Source: Lepidonotus clava (lineage: Eukaryota; Annelida; Polychaeta; Phyllodocida; Polynoidae). From it: a DNA stretch of 64,000 nt. The stretch spans positions 15,747,396 to 15,811,395 of the forward strand of contig OW387145.1 in assembly GCA_936440205.1 (NCBI GenBank). The letters run 5' to 3'. The notes under the pieces were generated by a model. It searched no databases, was not told where the DNA came from, and saw nothing but the letters and a program-made list of their open reading frames with translations. This document shows, one piece after another, positions 1-12,618 of this stretch (position 1 is its first letter; each line of letters opens with the position of its first letter). A program made the translations under genes and the position numbers.

Positions 1-3000
1 AGTTCATGAACTCAGAGAAACTGAAACAGTTTAAAAGCTTCATGGCGCGAAACGTGCACATTCTGAAAGAGTAAGTATCCTCTCTGACTGACAATATTTC
101 TGTTCTTTTTACTGGTATCCATGTACCTACTACATCATGCGTGGACATTACTTAAGTGTATGAACGAAAGTCAGGATCCGTATGGATGTATCAATTTTAC
201 TGATTATGAAATATATTGACACCTCTTTGCAGAACTTCATTTTTGCTTTCAATGTCTTTGGTATTCAATTGTTGTATCTATCCGAGTTTATAGATAACTG
301 ATTGATAAAAAGAATGCCTTATAATGTATCCACGGCAATTATAATTAGATTAAAAGAAAGCCTCGTACACTTTGAAATATTGTTTATTTCAGCGAACCAT
401 TATTTGCTATCAACAAACGTGTGTCGTTTATTTTTGTTTGCAGTCACCCGTGGTACATAATTCAGCAGGCTCTCAATGAGCCGGCGGGTAGCGTGGTGGA
501 GAGGGAGGGCAACAACTTGGTGCACTCACTGAGCCGTCGGCAAGGGGTGCTGCAGTGGCTGAACAAGCCGCAGCAGACCGACGCCTGTACGCTCACCCTT
601 AGCGGGCTGCCGCAGGTCAGTACAAACCACCCACCGAGTGGTAAACTGTCGTCTAAACTGCAGGTTTCATACCAGCTTCTTAGAAAGTCCTTTCCCGAGG
701 GACTGACTGCGGGGCTTTCTATGCGATTCTGACGCCATTTGGGATAGAATAAAATTCACATATTAAGGCAAGATGTGAAGCCTAGTAAAAGGTATTGGGT
801 TCCGTTAACCCGATTTATCATAAATTGTTGCCCTACCCTAACGTTTTTCATGAACATTTTTCAACCAAGATATCAAAATAAAAGAAAAATGGCTAATATG
901 GCAGGAAATGTCGTGTATTTCATAAGGTTATGTTTTGTAGATGATAGAAATTAAAGTTAATTATGTTAAAACTGCTTGGGTCTATGTTTGTAAATTAAAC
1001 AGAAGTATACCTGCCTACCCAATTTTTCTTCGACCAATGTTACTTGAACACGACTCTTTTTTTATTAATTTCTTATATCGGTGGTGATAGCTGACAGATC
1101 ATCCTTGCGTCAATTTTGAGTATTTATTTTACTTATTTGACAACAGGTGGTGACATCAGTTGCCTTCTCCCCTGACAACAAGCGGTTTGTGTGCGGCTCG
1201 CGGGACGGCACGGCGCACGTGTACTGTACGGCCACGGGTAGGGAGCAGCTCGTACTGACCGGCCACTCCAACAAGGTGACCGCTGTCACCTTCGTCGGCG
1301 ACAGCCGGGTCTGCACCGCCTCGGCCGACAACACTCTCTGCCTCTGGGACAGTAACGACGGCCATAGGTTGGTCGACGCTTTCAGTCTAAAATTAAATGG
1401 ACTTAATACAATATGTGTATTGGATGTTGTGCCAAAATTATTCAATAAGAAAGGACACGTCAATACCGGTGCGAGGTGTCTTGATATACAAATGCATGTT
1501 GAAATGTATGCAATACGAATAAAACAAATATTGGATCTATAAAGGTCTAAGGTTATTACAGTTTGTATAATTCTTTAAGTCCAACGTACTGACCAGTTAT
1601 GGTGGGTATATAAAACAGTGTATCAATCTTAATTTCTCTGTATGTATAGTATACGGTACCATTGTTCAAGAATAATTCGGATCTTTCCCTCTCCTATGAC
1701 AGGGACGATGACCTGATACCTTTCAACCTAACGTTTTGCTTACCCCTTGACAGCCACAATACCTTTATACCATAACCTCACCATACCCTCCTGGTTCCCT
1801 GATGTTGCTAATCCTACGCCCCTCTCGCTGCAGACTGAATGTGATGAAGGCCCACAAGCGGCCCGTCAGTTCGTGCGTGTCCGACCCACGGGCCAAGCTC
1901 ATCGTGTCCACCGGCTGGGACTGTCAGATCAAGGTGTGGAGCGCCGCCACGGGCACCCTCGTCTCAGGCTACATCAAGGCCGAATCGTAAGTCACAGTGA
2001 ATGAACAAGGTTTTCAATGTGTTTTATTATAGGCACTTCTATTTATGATGGGTTGCCCAACCTGGTCTTGTATCAATCATTGATATGAGCTTCGCACCAA
2101 AGTAAGTTATGGGCAAGATCAGAAAAGTAACCTTGCCTAGGATATTATGCATTAAATTGTCCCAATTTTCTTATGATTAACTCTATATAAGTCAGGGGTA
2201 CTTTATGAGTTATTAAAGTAAAGATTCATTAAATATTTTAACTAGATCCGCTCATCTCAGGACGTTTCTGGAGCACAAGACAGAATATGATAGAAAGCAA
2301 AATTTGCCACGTTAAAGAAATAAAGCCTCTTTATATTTTTGTGTATGTCTATATACACCAGCACAGTATGTTGTAAAACTGTGTGACGCGTAGTACGTAG
2401 TTACATGTGTTTGTACCTGACCAGGTGCCCCGCGGGCTGCGTGGCCTTCCACCCGGAGGACGAGGTGATCGCTACAGGCTGGTGGGACGCGGCCATTCGC
2501 CTATACAGCGTCTTCCACAAGAAGCGACTCGGGGTGAGCTACGCTTTATGGTTTGCAGAGTTGTTAGTGTTCGGGGACAATTTCTTCTGTAACAATTTGT
2601 AATATTCATCATCTGATATCTAACTTAGTATCAGTTATATAACGCAATTGTTCGTGTCGGAAAAGACTCAAGGTTTCTCTGTATGCCTTCTTGCATTCCT
2701 ATATTTGACTATGTTTGCTGCTGCTGACTCCAAAATATGAAGAGGATCTTCGTGCGTGAAAAGCGTTTGAATATGTGGTGAATATCAAGGTGGTCCGAAG
2801 AATGTTTTACGATAAATAATGTTGAACGAAGCAACTCTACCCCCACTCTAATGATTAATTTAGGGAATATACCATTACCTGTTTAGAAATTTACGATAAC
2901 GGTAAATCCACCCTGTGAAATAGTTTAATAGACCGCCGACACATTGCAGATCCTGAGAGGGCACAGCACGTCGGTGCGGGACGTGGCGTACAACCCGTCA

Positions 3001-6000
3001 GGTCGTCACATCGCCTCCGCCTCTCTGGACGGGGAGGTGAAGCTCTGGTCGTCGGAACAGGGGACATTGGTAAGTCTCCTCAAACACCTCAATTACATTC
3101 TCACAACGTATATATGCGTGTGTATATATCTACTAGTCGCTCTAACCGGCTGCCATCCACTAGTCAACTTAACACAACACTCAGGGATTAGGGTCGGGTG
3201 GCAGTGCCGGTCAAAGTTTATACAAGAATTACAAAAATACTTTCCAGACAAGAATATTGATGTTATTATTGGGTTTGGTTGAATATTTGTTGACAATATT
3301 GGTTAGAAATCGGGGGCTGTGCCCCCAAGCCCCCCTTTTTCTTTCATTTTTTCTATTTCTAAATTTTCTTATTAATTGCCCCATAAACAATGACCGACCT
3401 AAGACAAACAAGAGGGGATTATCTTCTATCAACACGTTGACTACTGAGGTGCACCCGCTCTAACCTACTTCCAGCCTTTTTCCACAACCGCTCTAAAATT
3501 TCAACAGACTAGCCCACGCTTTTGCAGCCTAGGAGCTCATTATAAAACAACACACCCTATGAAAATAAAAACAGTATTCATAACTCTTAGGAATGATACC
3601 TTCAGGTTGTGACCCTTCTGATCCTGTTTCAGGTGGGCAACCTGCATTGCCACAGCCTACCCATCAACCAGCTGACCTTCGCTCCCTCTGGCCACGAGTT
3701 GATCACGGTGAGCGATGACCGACAGGTGAAGGTATGGTCGGGGCACCTCGGTCAGCCGGTCGCCCACCTGTGCCCGGCTGGAGAGTACGGGCCAGTGAGC
3801 AGTGTCGCCTTCGGTGGGAGCAGCGAGCTGCTCGTGGCTGGCTACCACCACGGCCACGTCCGGGTCTTTGACACAGGCTCAGGTGAGACTTAACATGCTT
3901 TCTGGTACTCAGCTCTTTTGAATCGTAATGTTTAGAATTTATATTATTTCGTGTCAGGGTTAACATGTGATAAAACGTAGTCGCAATAGTGACTGAATTT
4001 CATTGGACAGCTTAAAACGTTACACTATTTGATGTATCAGCAAATAAAGCAATCTTCATTTTCAAAGTACAGTATGGTTCATCCCCAACTTTCAAGGTTA
4101 TTGCAACTTTAACCTTCCTGTGTATCTCTGTCTGTGTAACAGAAAACTGTTGACACACGTAATCTTTTGTTATTTAGGAACACTGGACTTCGAGCTCCAC
4201 CCTCACACTAAGCGTGTCGGGTGCGTGGCGGTACATGAAAACTACATTATCAGTGGATCAGATGATGCCACCACAGCTGTAAGTAACATTTTTATTATCC
4301 GGTCGTTTTGCATATACATGTAATGTAATGCATTTTATTCCTGACAAAAGAAGCTGAGCCCATTGTAATTACTCACAAATAAAACATTATTGTTTATAAG
4401 GACATGATGAGCTTATACAGGTAAGTAGGATATTAACCTTCAGTATTTGGTTGTCCCTGCAGGTGATCAGTCTGACCACGGGGCGGGTGGTCTCCCGCCT
4501 GAAGGGCCACACCAAGGGGGTGCTCAGTATCGCCACCTGCGCCTTCGCCATCGCCACCACGTCCGAGGATTTCACGGTCTGCCTCTACAACGTCGTCGGA
4601 TCAGCCTTGGAGTTGAAGGATAGGTAAAGTTTGTCATATTTATTATATGTCCCTAATTGCTAGAAGAAGCTTACCCCAAAGCAATACATTTACTTAATTA
4701 AAATAATATTGCTATATACTTAGAATACGACCAATTTGGTAAATACGAATTCTATTTTCTTCGTATTTTACGATCTCCATATATTATATCACTAAGCTTT
4801 GGGTAATGTATAGGCATATCGAAACATCAAAGATACGAAACTCCCTCAGTAACTCGAGGAAAACAAAATGTAATTTACCCAGGTTCTATTCCTAAGAGAT
4901 TCTAAACCTTGCACAGTTTTAAATAAAATTTCCTTTTTCTCAGTAATTTCTATTTCGCGTGTTATTTTCGCAGTTTCGCAAATTAATATCCAAGAGAAAT
5001 CGTCACTCATTCTGATTCATTTTCATTACAGCGTGGCTCCGTCGCAGATATTGACCGGGCACGTGGGCCCTGTCACCGGCTGTACATTCAACCCAGAGAA
5101 CACCAAGCTGGCCACCTGCAGCCGGGATAAGGTGAGACCTCAGGCTAAATCGGCACTGTGGCCTAAACAAAAGGCTACTTTAGAGATGCCCTAATCGTGA
5201 ATGTTGAGCAACAATTCCAAACACTTTTTTTTTCTTTGGCAATAAATACGTACACTGAACAAGACAAATCTTTGGTAGCAACTGTCTTTTTAAGTCAAAT
5301 TGTAAGGACATTATAATGTTAATTTCTTGGTTATTGTTTTCAGACGGTCAGGATCTGGGATCTGACCTCCCCAAAGAAAAGTCCTGGGGTACTTCACGAG
5401 TGTCATGCAGACTGGATCAACGGCATCGCCTGGTCAGGCAACTTCCTGGTAAGGGGACTATCGGCTGACTTTCTGAGAGATGTTTTTTCCGTTAAAAATG
5501 AATGCCAATTATACTAGAACAATTGAGACCTTATAATGTCACTTGTTCTATAAGTGAAAGTATGGCATTTTAGTATTACAAAAAAACACGAACCAATATA
5601 CCCTTGTTTGAAGGAGTTCTTTATTTAAATGTTGTTTGAATGAACATCGTAAAAATACATTCTGCAATAGAAGAGTTTACTTAGCCACGTCAGATTATAT
5701 GCAACTAATGCCACCGGTTTTTCACATGTTCCCCCTTTCCCACTGCAGGTGACAGCCTCGAACGACTTCAATCTGAAATTATGGGATGCTGACACTGGTC
5801 AAGAAAAGGTCAAGTTTGTTGGCCATACCTCGGCCGTCACCGGCGTGGGTTACCAGGTAGGTTCACGGTACTTTATCAGTAATAATTGTCATAAATGTAG
5901 CTGTATGTATGTTTAGAAATATATATATTTAGAGAATATTCCTCATGCTAACCAAGTATAAATACAGTCATAAATTTATCAGTCAGTTTCCTCAAAATCT

Positions 6001-9000
6001 TGTGTCGTTTTCCATTCAGCGATTATAAACCATCACGATTAATGTAACAATTTATCAGTAATAAAACTGAATAATTGTTTGAAAAACGTATATTTGTGAT
6101 GCTGATAGGCCCAAACAGTTTGCCCACTTGTAGCTCACTTAATTACGTTAATCTAAATAACCCTTAAGACGTAACCGACCATGTGCCTGGTGTTGCAGCA
6201 CGGCTGTGTGGTGTCGACGTGCACGGACGGCACAGTGAAGGTGTGGTCTCACCGCGGTACGGAGATCACCACCCTGCACGGCCACAAGCAGTGTGTCAAT
6301 GCCGCCGACATCTTCGTCAAGATTAAGATGAAGCAAGGTAAATGCAGGACAAGTACCCAGTTCTTTGCTCTAAGATCTGAAGTTATACAGAAACTTAAAA
6401 GTACTGATTCCGCCTTCACTGATGTTGAATGAACTTGGTAGAAAAACATGCATAATTACTGTTCTATCTTATCAGGTTAGCCGTAGATGTTAAAGAAAAA
6501 CATGTCTTAACTTTGGTAAAACACACGGCCACCTGAACAGCGTTTACTCGCAAGTCTCACATCCATCTGTGAATATAAAGACCTCACACTCTGTGTTCTG
6601 TCCCGCAGAGCTGTCGACGGGAAGCAGTAGCTGGGCCGACATGACGGAGGAGGAGGACTGGTCCCAGAAACACTCGGCGGCCAAACTGTCCAAGGCCGAC
6701 GTCAAACTGGAGGACCTGCTGGTGGCCTCCTGCTCCGAGGACGGCTCCATCCGGGTCTGGCGACCCCTGGAGGTCAGCTTTTTTTTTTAATCATTTTATT
6801 TATTAATTCATATTTTTTTTGCCGTATCAAAGACCGTTTTCCAAAGGCACTTTCATTGCAGCTTCAGTAACTGAAAGAAGTGTGCGTAGATCATAACACC
6901 CAATGGATAAAGACATGTAATATTAAAATACTTTAAACTGCAGAGAATCATTGACAAAGCATTAACGTATAGATATAAGAAATATGTTATTCAAAATAAA
7001 TCACGTGGTCCTCCAGACCCAGTAGTTGCAACAGTAACCGTCAATAACCTATAAAATTTCACAAGCTGAAAAAAGTCATTGTGCAGTCAGTGAGTGACCC
7101 GACATTCCTGTCCTGGGCCCTGTGTTGACGTCCCACTGTTCTCTCTGACCAGGGCAATGAGTTGGCCTGTCTGACCGGCCATGCCGACCGCGTGGTGGCT
7201 GTCGCCTGTGCCAAGGATGGCACCATCCTCTCCGCGTCTCGGGACAAAACGGTCAAGTTGTGGAAACCCACGCTGGAGGAGTCGCTCACAAAGAATGGCC
7301 ACACGGCTGAGGTCACAAGTGTCGTCTTCCTACCAGACCGGTCCATGTTTCTGTCAGCTAGCCGTGACGGGACGGTCAAGTTGTGGGCCGCGAGCTCACA
7401 CAGCCTGGTCCCCACCCAGAAGTGCACACTTGTGGTAGGTACCCGCATCATCTGCATGGGTCTTTGTTCTACAAAGTCCACAAGATGGAATCGGGATAAA
7501 TTTTGGATTTATTAATTCACACAAAAAGAAGAATTTAATTCGTTTTCTTTCAATTCCTTGCCATTCTTGTCATACTTGAATGTAGATATCAAAGTCGTGT
7601 TGGTGATCTTGACACTGGGAGACCAAACCACCCCGTCGTCTTATCTTCCTACCAGAGTCATACCAATTCAACTTTTACTAGATATGTAGAGAATGAAATA
7701 TGTCCTGAATTACCCCTGCAATAGTGTATTCGCCTTCAATTATTATTTTCTTTTTACAATCTTACACGTTACAAGAAGGATTCACGCTGAAAACATTTTT
7801 ATTAATGTATTTTAGGCCCATGAGAAGGCGGTGACAGGTCTGTGTGTGACGGAGACTAAGGAGAACGAAACCCGCTTTGTCACCGGCTCGGACGACGGCT
7901 CCGTCAAGGCCTGGAAGATCCTGAAGAAAAATAACGGAATCAGCATAAAGTATGTTATTTCTCAATTGTATGATACTGCAAAAATATTCCTTCTCCTAAT
8001 ACCCGCATAATTGTGTGAGAGTTAACCAAACGGTGTAGCTTTAAAACCGAGAGAAAACATGTTATTCACAATAAAGAAAAAACATCTACTTTTTTTTATT
8101 CCTCACAAGTCCTACATAGTAAATTATTCCATTCCAAACTATAGTTTTTATACGCTTAAATATATTATTTATAAAGATAAACTTATATTTTCTGTCCGTG
8201 TTGCTGCAGGTTTATGCGTACCGTGGTGAGCGGCCTGCTGCCCGTCACCTCCATGTCCTCTACTAACGTGGCCTCCAAGAAAGGGAAGAGCTTCGTCATT
8301 GTCAGGTCATGGGATGGCGTCCGTATCTGTGACCCCAGCTCTACCGTCACCAAGAAACTCTATGACGAGTGAGTTACCACCTGTTCATTCTTCACGTAAC
8401 CACAGTGCAAATTAATTATCAAAATAGAGAAAGTATGCCTAATTCTGTATCTCACAATACAAACAGACCGGTTAAGGAGCCAGAGAAGTAGAAACACGGC
8501 AAAAGTACATTTTCTTTCCTTTTTTTAATATAATTTTTTTTTTTATAATACTATGCACACATCATGGTGCGTACATTAATCTAAGTAATCTAATCTATCC
8601 TGATTGGTCTTACAGGGACAGTCACTTTGTGCTGTCGTCGTGCCTGGTGCAGGAGCAGGAGCTGCTGTACGCGGGGGGCGCTGGAGAGCTGCTCGTCTGT
8701 GGACTTGACGCCGTAAGTTGACTGATGGAAGATCTAATGTATACTCGAATCAACAATAAAAAGATAGAAAAAAAGCTGGTCCTGTCAGAGACCGTTCTAT
8801 GTCCCCGTCTTTCCTAGACGGTGTTTTGAAACCAATGAGAATTTGAAGCAATTATTATAAAACAATCTTGCATTGAATCAAATCAAGTAGACTCAGTCTT
8901 CTTTCTCACTTAGTTCACAAGGAGGCTATATCATAGCCCCTCGAATTATGATGATTCTTTATGATATCTGAAAGAATCAAATTCTTTTACACTATGCGCA

Positions 9001-9715
9001 TCATTTACCCCATATTGTACAAAAATCAGTGTTCTATACTTTTTGCTTTGTGACTTGCACCACTCTTAGGGAAGTCCGGGTCTGTTTACCAAGAGTTGCC
9101 ATAACATCTGTGGAGTGGACACTGTGTTTGGCCCACAAGACTGGGTGACGACCATCGCTGCGACCAAGGGCGCCGTGTGGTTGGGCGACACGAGCGGTCA
9201 ACTCACAAAGGCCGTCAAACAGGACTTCGATCTTGCCAAGTCTCACAAGGTAGACTCATCTCGCAGTTCTTTTTTAACTTTCTTCAAAGTCAATATCTAT
9301 ACAAAGATCCTAGGGAACCTTGCAGAGTTAATTGACTTTTCATCAATATCAATGCCATGATCATTTACATGTATATGATTGAATAAGCTTTGAAGCTCTA
9401 TATTTCCTCGTAGATTGATACACACTTCACCATTCATTACTTGTGATACATAAAGCCTCCATCCAAACCTATATGCATTTCTTTTCTCACTAGGCGCACA
9501 AAGGCCCCGTGCACACGGTGGCCCCGATGAGTTCCCACATACTGTCGTGCGGGGAGGACGGCACGCTGAGGGTGTGGGCCGACGACCGACAGGTGGGCCA
9601 GTTCTTCAGGACCTCCCCCATCACCTGTGTAGCCGCAGCCAGTCACCTGGGCAGCGAGGTGGTCGTTGGAGGAGACGCCCTCGGCAATGTCATTGCCTTG
9701 AAATGGCTCCGCTAA
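1..9715 (+). CDS. TEP1: Telomerase protein component 1 (TEP1) homologue, C-terminal WD40 part; 5' end outside the window
   Basis: TEP1 is a large scaffold in vault particles that also associates with telomerase RNA. Twenty exons read through in one frame: 1-70, 444-615, 1147-1367, 1834-1986, 2425-2533, 2950-3069, 3633-3882, 4178-4278, 4463-4623, 5032-5131, 5344-5448, 5749-5856, 6199-6337, 6609-6772, 7153-7434, 7816-7949, 8210-8368, 8616-8712, 9070-9249, 9494-9715 (TAA). All introns are GT-AG, phases match, and about 1,014 codons are visible. The first exons encode the linker before the propellers (HPWYIIQQALNEP, LQWLNKPQ), which I recall as typical of TEP1. The rest is about 20-21 WD blades with repeated GH...(V/L)WD/VWS motifs, enough for three seven-bladed propellers. 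The TROVE and NACHT regions would lie upstream of base 1. Another NACHT-WD protein is the main alternative. Introns are 200-560 bp and hold no other gene; the intron 3070-3632 has a GC-rich hairpin at about 3312-3345. Confidence 0.78.
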
Positions 9716-12527
9716 TCGCTCACTTTGACGTATTCTTTGCGTGATGTATATATAGACAAGTATCGATAGTAACCTCACAAAATGTAAATAGAAAGATAGA
9801 GTTAAAACTCGTATAGTGTATGTGTCCATTATGATACGTTTCAAAATACCGCATGCTTAAAGTTTATCTATGTGTGCCATAAATTGCATATTGTTTTATG
9901 TACTTTGTTAGAATATAAATAATTATACAAGTGGAGGCCCATACACATTGTTTGGTTTTATTCCACTTGTAGCATAAATTGTTGGGGAAGTGATACAATG
10001 GTGGAGCTTGTGGGGGGTTTCAAATATTTGCTTTGATTTAGTTCTACTTCATATGTACCTTCCAACAGATCCCCAGTTCTCTGCCCACCCATTCTTTGGG
10101 AATATATTTCATTATGATATACGAGTATATGTAATGTGGTATGTCATCATGAAATATACAAAAAAATAGATGTCGATAACGGTCCAAACCATTCTTTGGG
10201 AATATATTTCATTATGATATACGAGCATATGTATTAAGTAGTATGTCGTTTTGAATTATACAAAAAGAAAATACGGTCCTATGTTTGTAAATAATGTATT
10301 CGTACCACATGTCGAGTGTTTTGACACAGGACCAAACTTAAATGTGTATTATTGTTACAAAAAAAAAGGTTTATGAGATGGATAGAAATGTCAAAATCTT
10401 GGGCTGTTGAATTGTTTTTTAAGAGCACTTTAAAATTCTCATGTATTCCTATTTCCCGATATTGTTGTTTCAGTGTGGTACCATACATTTGCGGAAACAA
10501 TATTAGTGTAAATCAAGTTATGCTTATCACGGCTGGTTAAAAAACGTTCAAGAATTTGTTATTCTCCTAAGGCATTTATGCTCTGGTCGTGAGGAATGTG
10601 ATATTAAAATCTGACTCAATTTCTCCCAGCAAGTTGAAATGATAGATAAATTTGAATTTCCTTCAAATACAAGGAAAAGAAAAAAGTAAAATGAAGATTT
10701 GTTTATTGGAATGAGCCATGCGATCGTAATTAGAAGTCTATCATTTTAGATATCTAGTGAGATCAATTCAACCTTTTGAAAGTAATACCATCGATATCAC
10801 TTAACAAGATTTATCAATGTTGTTGTTGAGAACTAGTACTTTTAAAGTTGTTCAGCATTGACCTCACACATCAAAATTTAGATTATCTTACATGTGACTA
10901 GGCTCTGGATACAGTTGATAAAACGCAACGTATCTGCAATCCTGGTTATCTGTCTTGCTTATATATTCATGTGTTTTATTATAAATATTACAACTACCTC
11001 AGACTGGGATAAAGGACCAGTCTAAACTTCAAATTGAAAGACCACGTCCTTTCTTCTATCATTGCAAATTGAAATTAGCAGCCCTGTGATCTGACGTGTG
11101 TGCAATATTTCAGTTGGAACCAAGAGCCATGAATTCATAAAGACCGAAACGGTGTTCAACAGTGTTATGTAGATACTTAGCTTTTGAATTCATAACTTGT
11201 GTGTAGGTTAATTCTGTGATGTTGCATAACCGTTTTTTTAAAGCTCAGCTTTGAATCTATTAGCAGTGCTATTAGATTCAACAACTGCATTATTTGTTGA
11301 TTTATACTAGCGTCGATTATAATGCAAGTGAGTGATCAAGTAAAGAACCTGTGATGCTGAAATGTACATTTGTAAATTGAACGTGGTCAACCGCTAATTC
11401 AACGGTATCTTGTTATATTGCGCTTTCTGGTAAAGCGCCTGTTTATTGAGATTTTATTTTTCTCCTTCTATGGGATAGTTTGAGGAAAATATCAGTTAAA
11501 AGAATAAGCCATGTCTGAGAACAGCTCTTAAAAAGGGTGTGTTTATTGGGCGAAGAACAGAGTTATAGACGCCATCCTGTCACCAGGCTTCGTCCACATG
11601 TAATTGTCTGCTCTTCTCCAGCATATAAGTATTCTGTAAGAATAAAAACATATACGAAATAACTATTGTTCGTACTTATTTAACCTTTATGCCAAATTGA
11701 GATGGGATAATGCCTGAAAGTTAGACTGAATTCACTCAGCTCAATATTTAAGGTGGTTTCTTCCGCGTAGACTACAGTGAAAGGGGGATTGTTTTTTTGT
11801 CGTAAAGTTTTCGTACAATTTATCTTTCAAGGAGAAATCTATATTTACTGGGGATATATATATATATATCAGTATGTATTCCTAATCGAACACAGTAATA
11901 CCTTTTACGGGCTTGTCCACGGAAGGAGTTATCTTACCTTTAATGAATCCGAGTTTATTTTAAACTTCATTCCTCCAACAAGACCTCCACATTTTTCAAA
12001 CGAACTTTATGATTATGAAAGGTAGTATAACGATGGTAGATCCTATATACCTTTACACACTTAAAATAATAACCATAATCATATCAGTTTGGTATTAGGC
12101 CTACCTGGGCTAAGATGTTGGTCGACTTGTTTTCTGAAACATATTTGTTGTCATCATTTGGGTTGAGGCTGAAATATAAACACATGCAAATATATCGTTT
12201 GCATTTTTTTTGGCCAAATACTTCATTCGTCTATAGAGATAATAAGAGAGTTCAGATTCCTTCACGTCCCATGTTTTACTATATTATTGCTTTTCATCAC
12301 CTAGTTTGGCCGCCATGTGGCTATTGATTGGCACAGCCCATCTATACCAGCCCGACCCGTCCGTCCGTGTCACCACGCCCCTATCCTATAACCAGACATC
12401 TTATTCAGTCACCTAGATTCCCATTATCCTGTGGTCAAGGCGGCCCACATGGTCGTACCCCTAGCCACGTGCCAGGTGTCACACTCTGCGGGTAGTGGGG
12501 GTTGGACCTCTTACTGAGGCCCGGCCA
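9716..12527. other. TEP1 3' end and spacer before the PEBP gene
   Basis: AT-rich sequence with no credible coding region. The first few hundred bases are probably the TEP1 3' UTR. No perfect AATAAA lies close behind the stop; an A/T-rich ATATAAATAATT stretch near 9914-9926 could act as a variant signal. A 100 bp tandem duplication sits at 10091-10290. Short ORFs here lack codon bias and look random. Confidence 0.6.
10091..10290. repeat. 100 bp tandem duplication downstream of TEP1
   Basis: The segment beginning ATTCTTTGGGAATATATT at 10091 begins again at 10191, exactly 100 bp later. The first 35 bases are almost identical (one difference, at the end of an ATACGAG/TATATG run), and similarity decays toward the end of each copy. 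This is a simple two-copy local duplication. Confidence 0.85.
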
Positions 12528-12618
12528 TATAAATAAGACTGAAGATGGACCCAGACAACCAAACGTGACCAGACCTCAGCCTCCACCGACTCCTCCTCTG
12601 CTCCTCTCCACTCTCAGC
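12420..12618 (+). promoter_or_regulatory. TATA-containing promoter and 5' UTR of the PEBP gene
   Basis: A good TATA box (TATAAATA) lies at 12528-12535, 84 bases before the ATG at 12619, so transcription probably starts near 12558-12566 with a short 5' UTR. Upstream lie a CACGTG E-box (in CTAGCCACGTGCCAGG, about 12463-12478) and a CCACGCCCC GC-type box near 12373. This is the only gene in the window with a clear TATA promoter. Confidence 0.6.

Noticed and set aside
3093-3463. Overlapping short ORFs in a TEP1 intron
   Set aside because: AT-rich, on both strands, without codon bias; they interrupt nothing and carry no motif.
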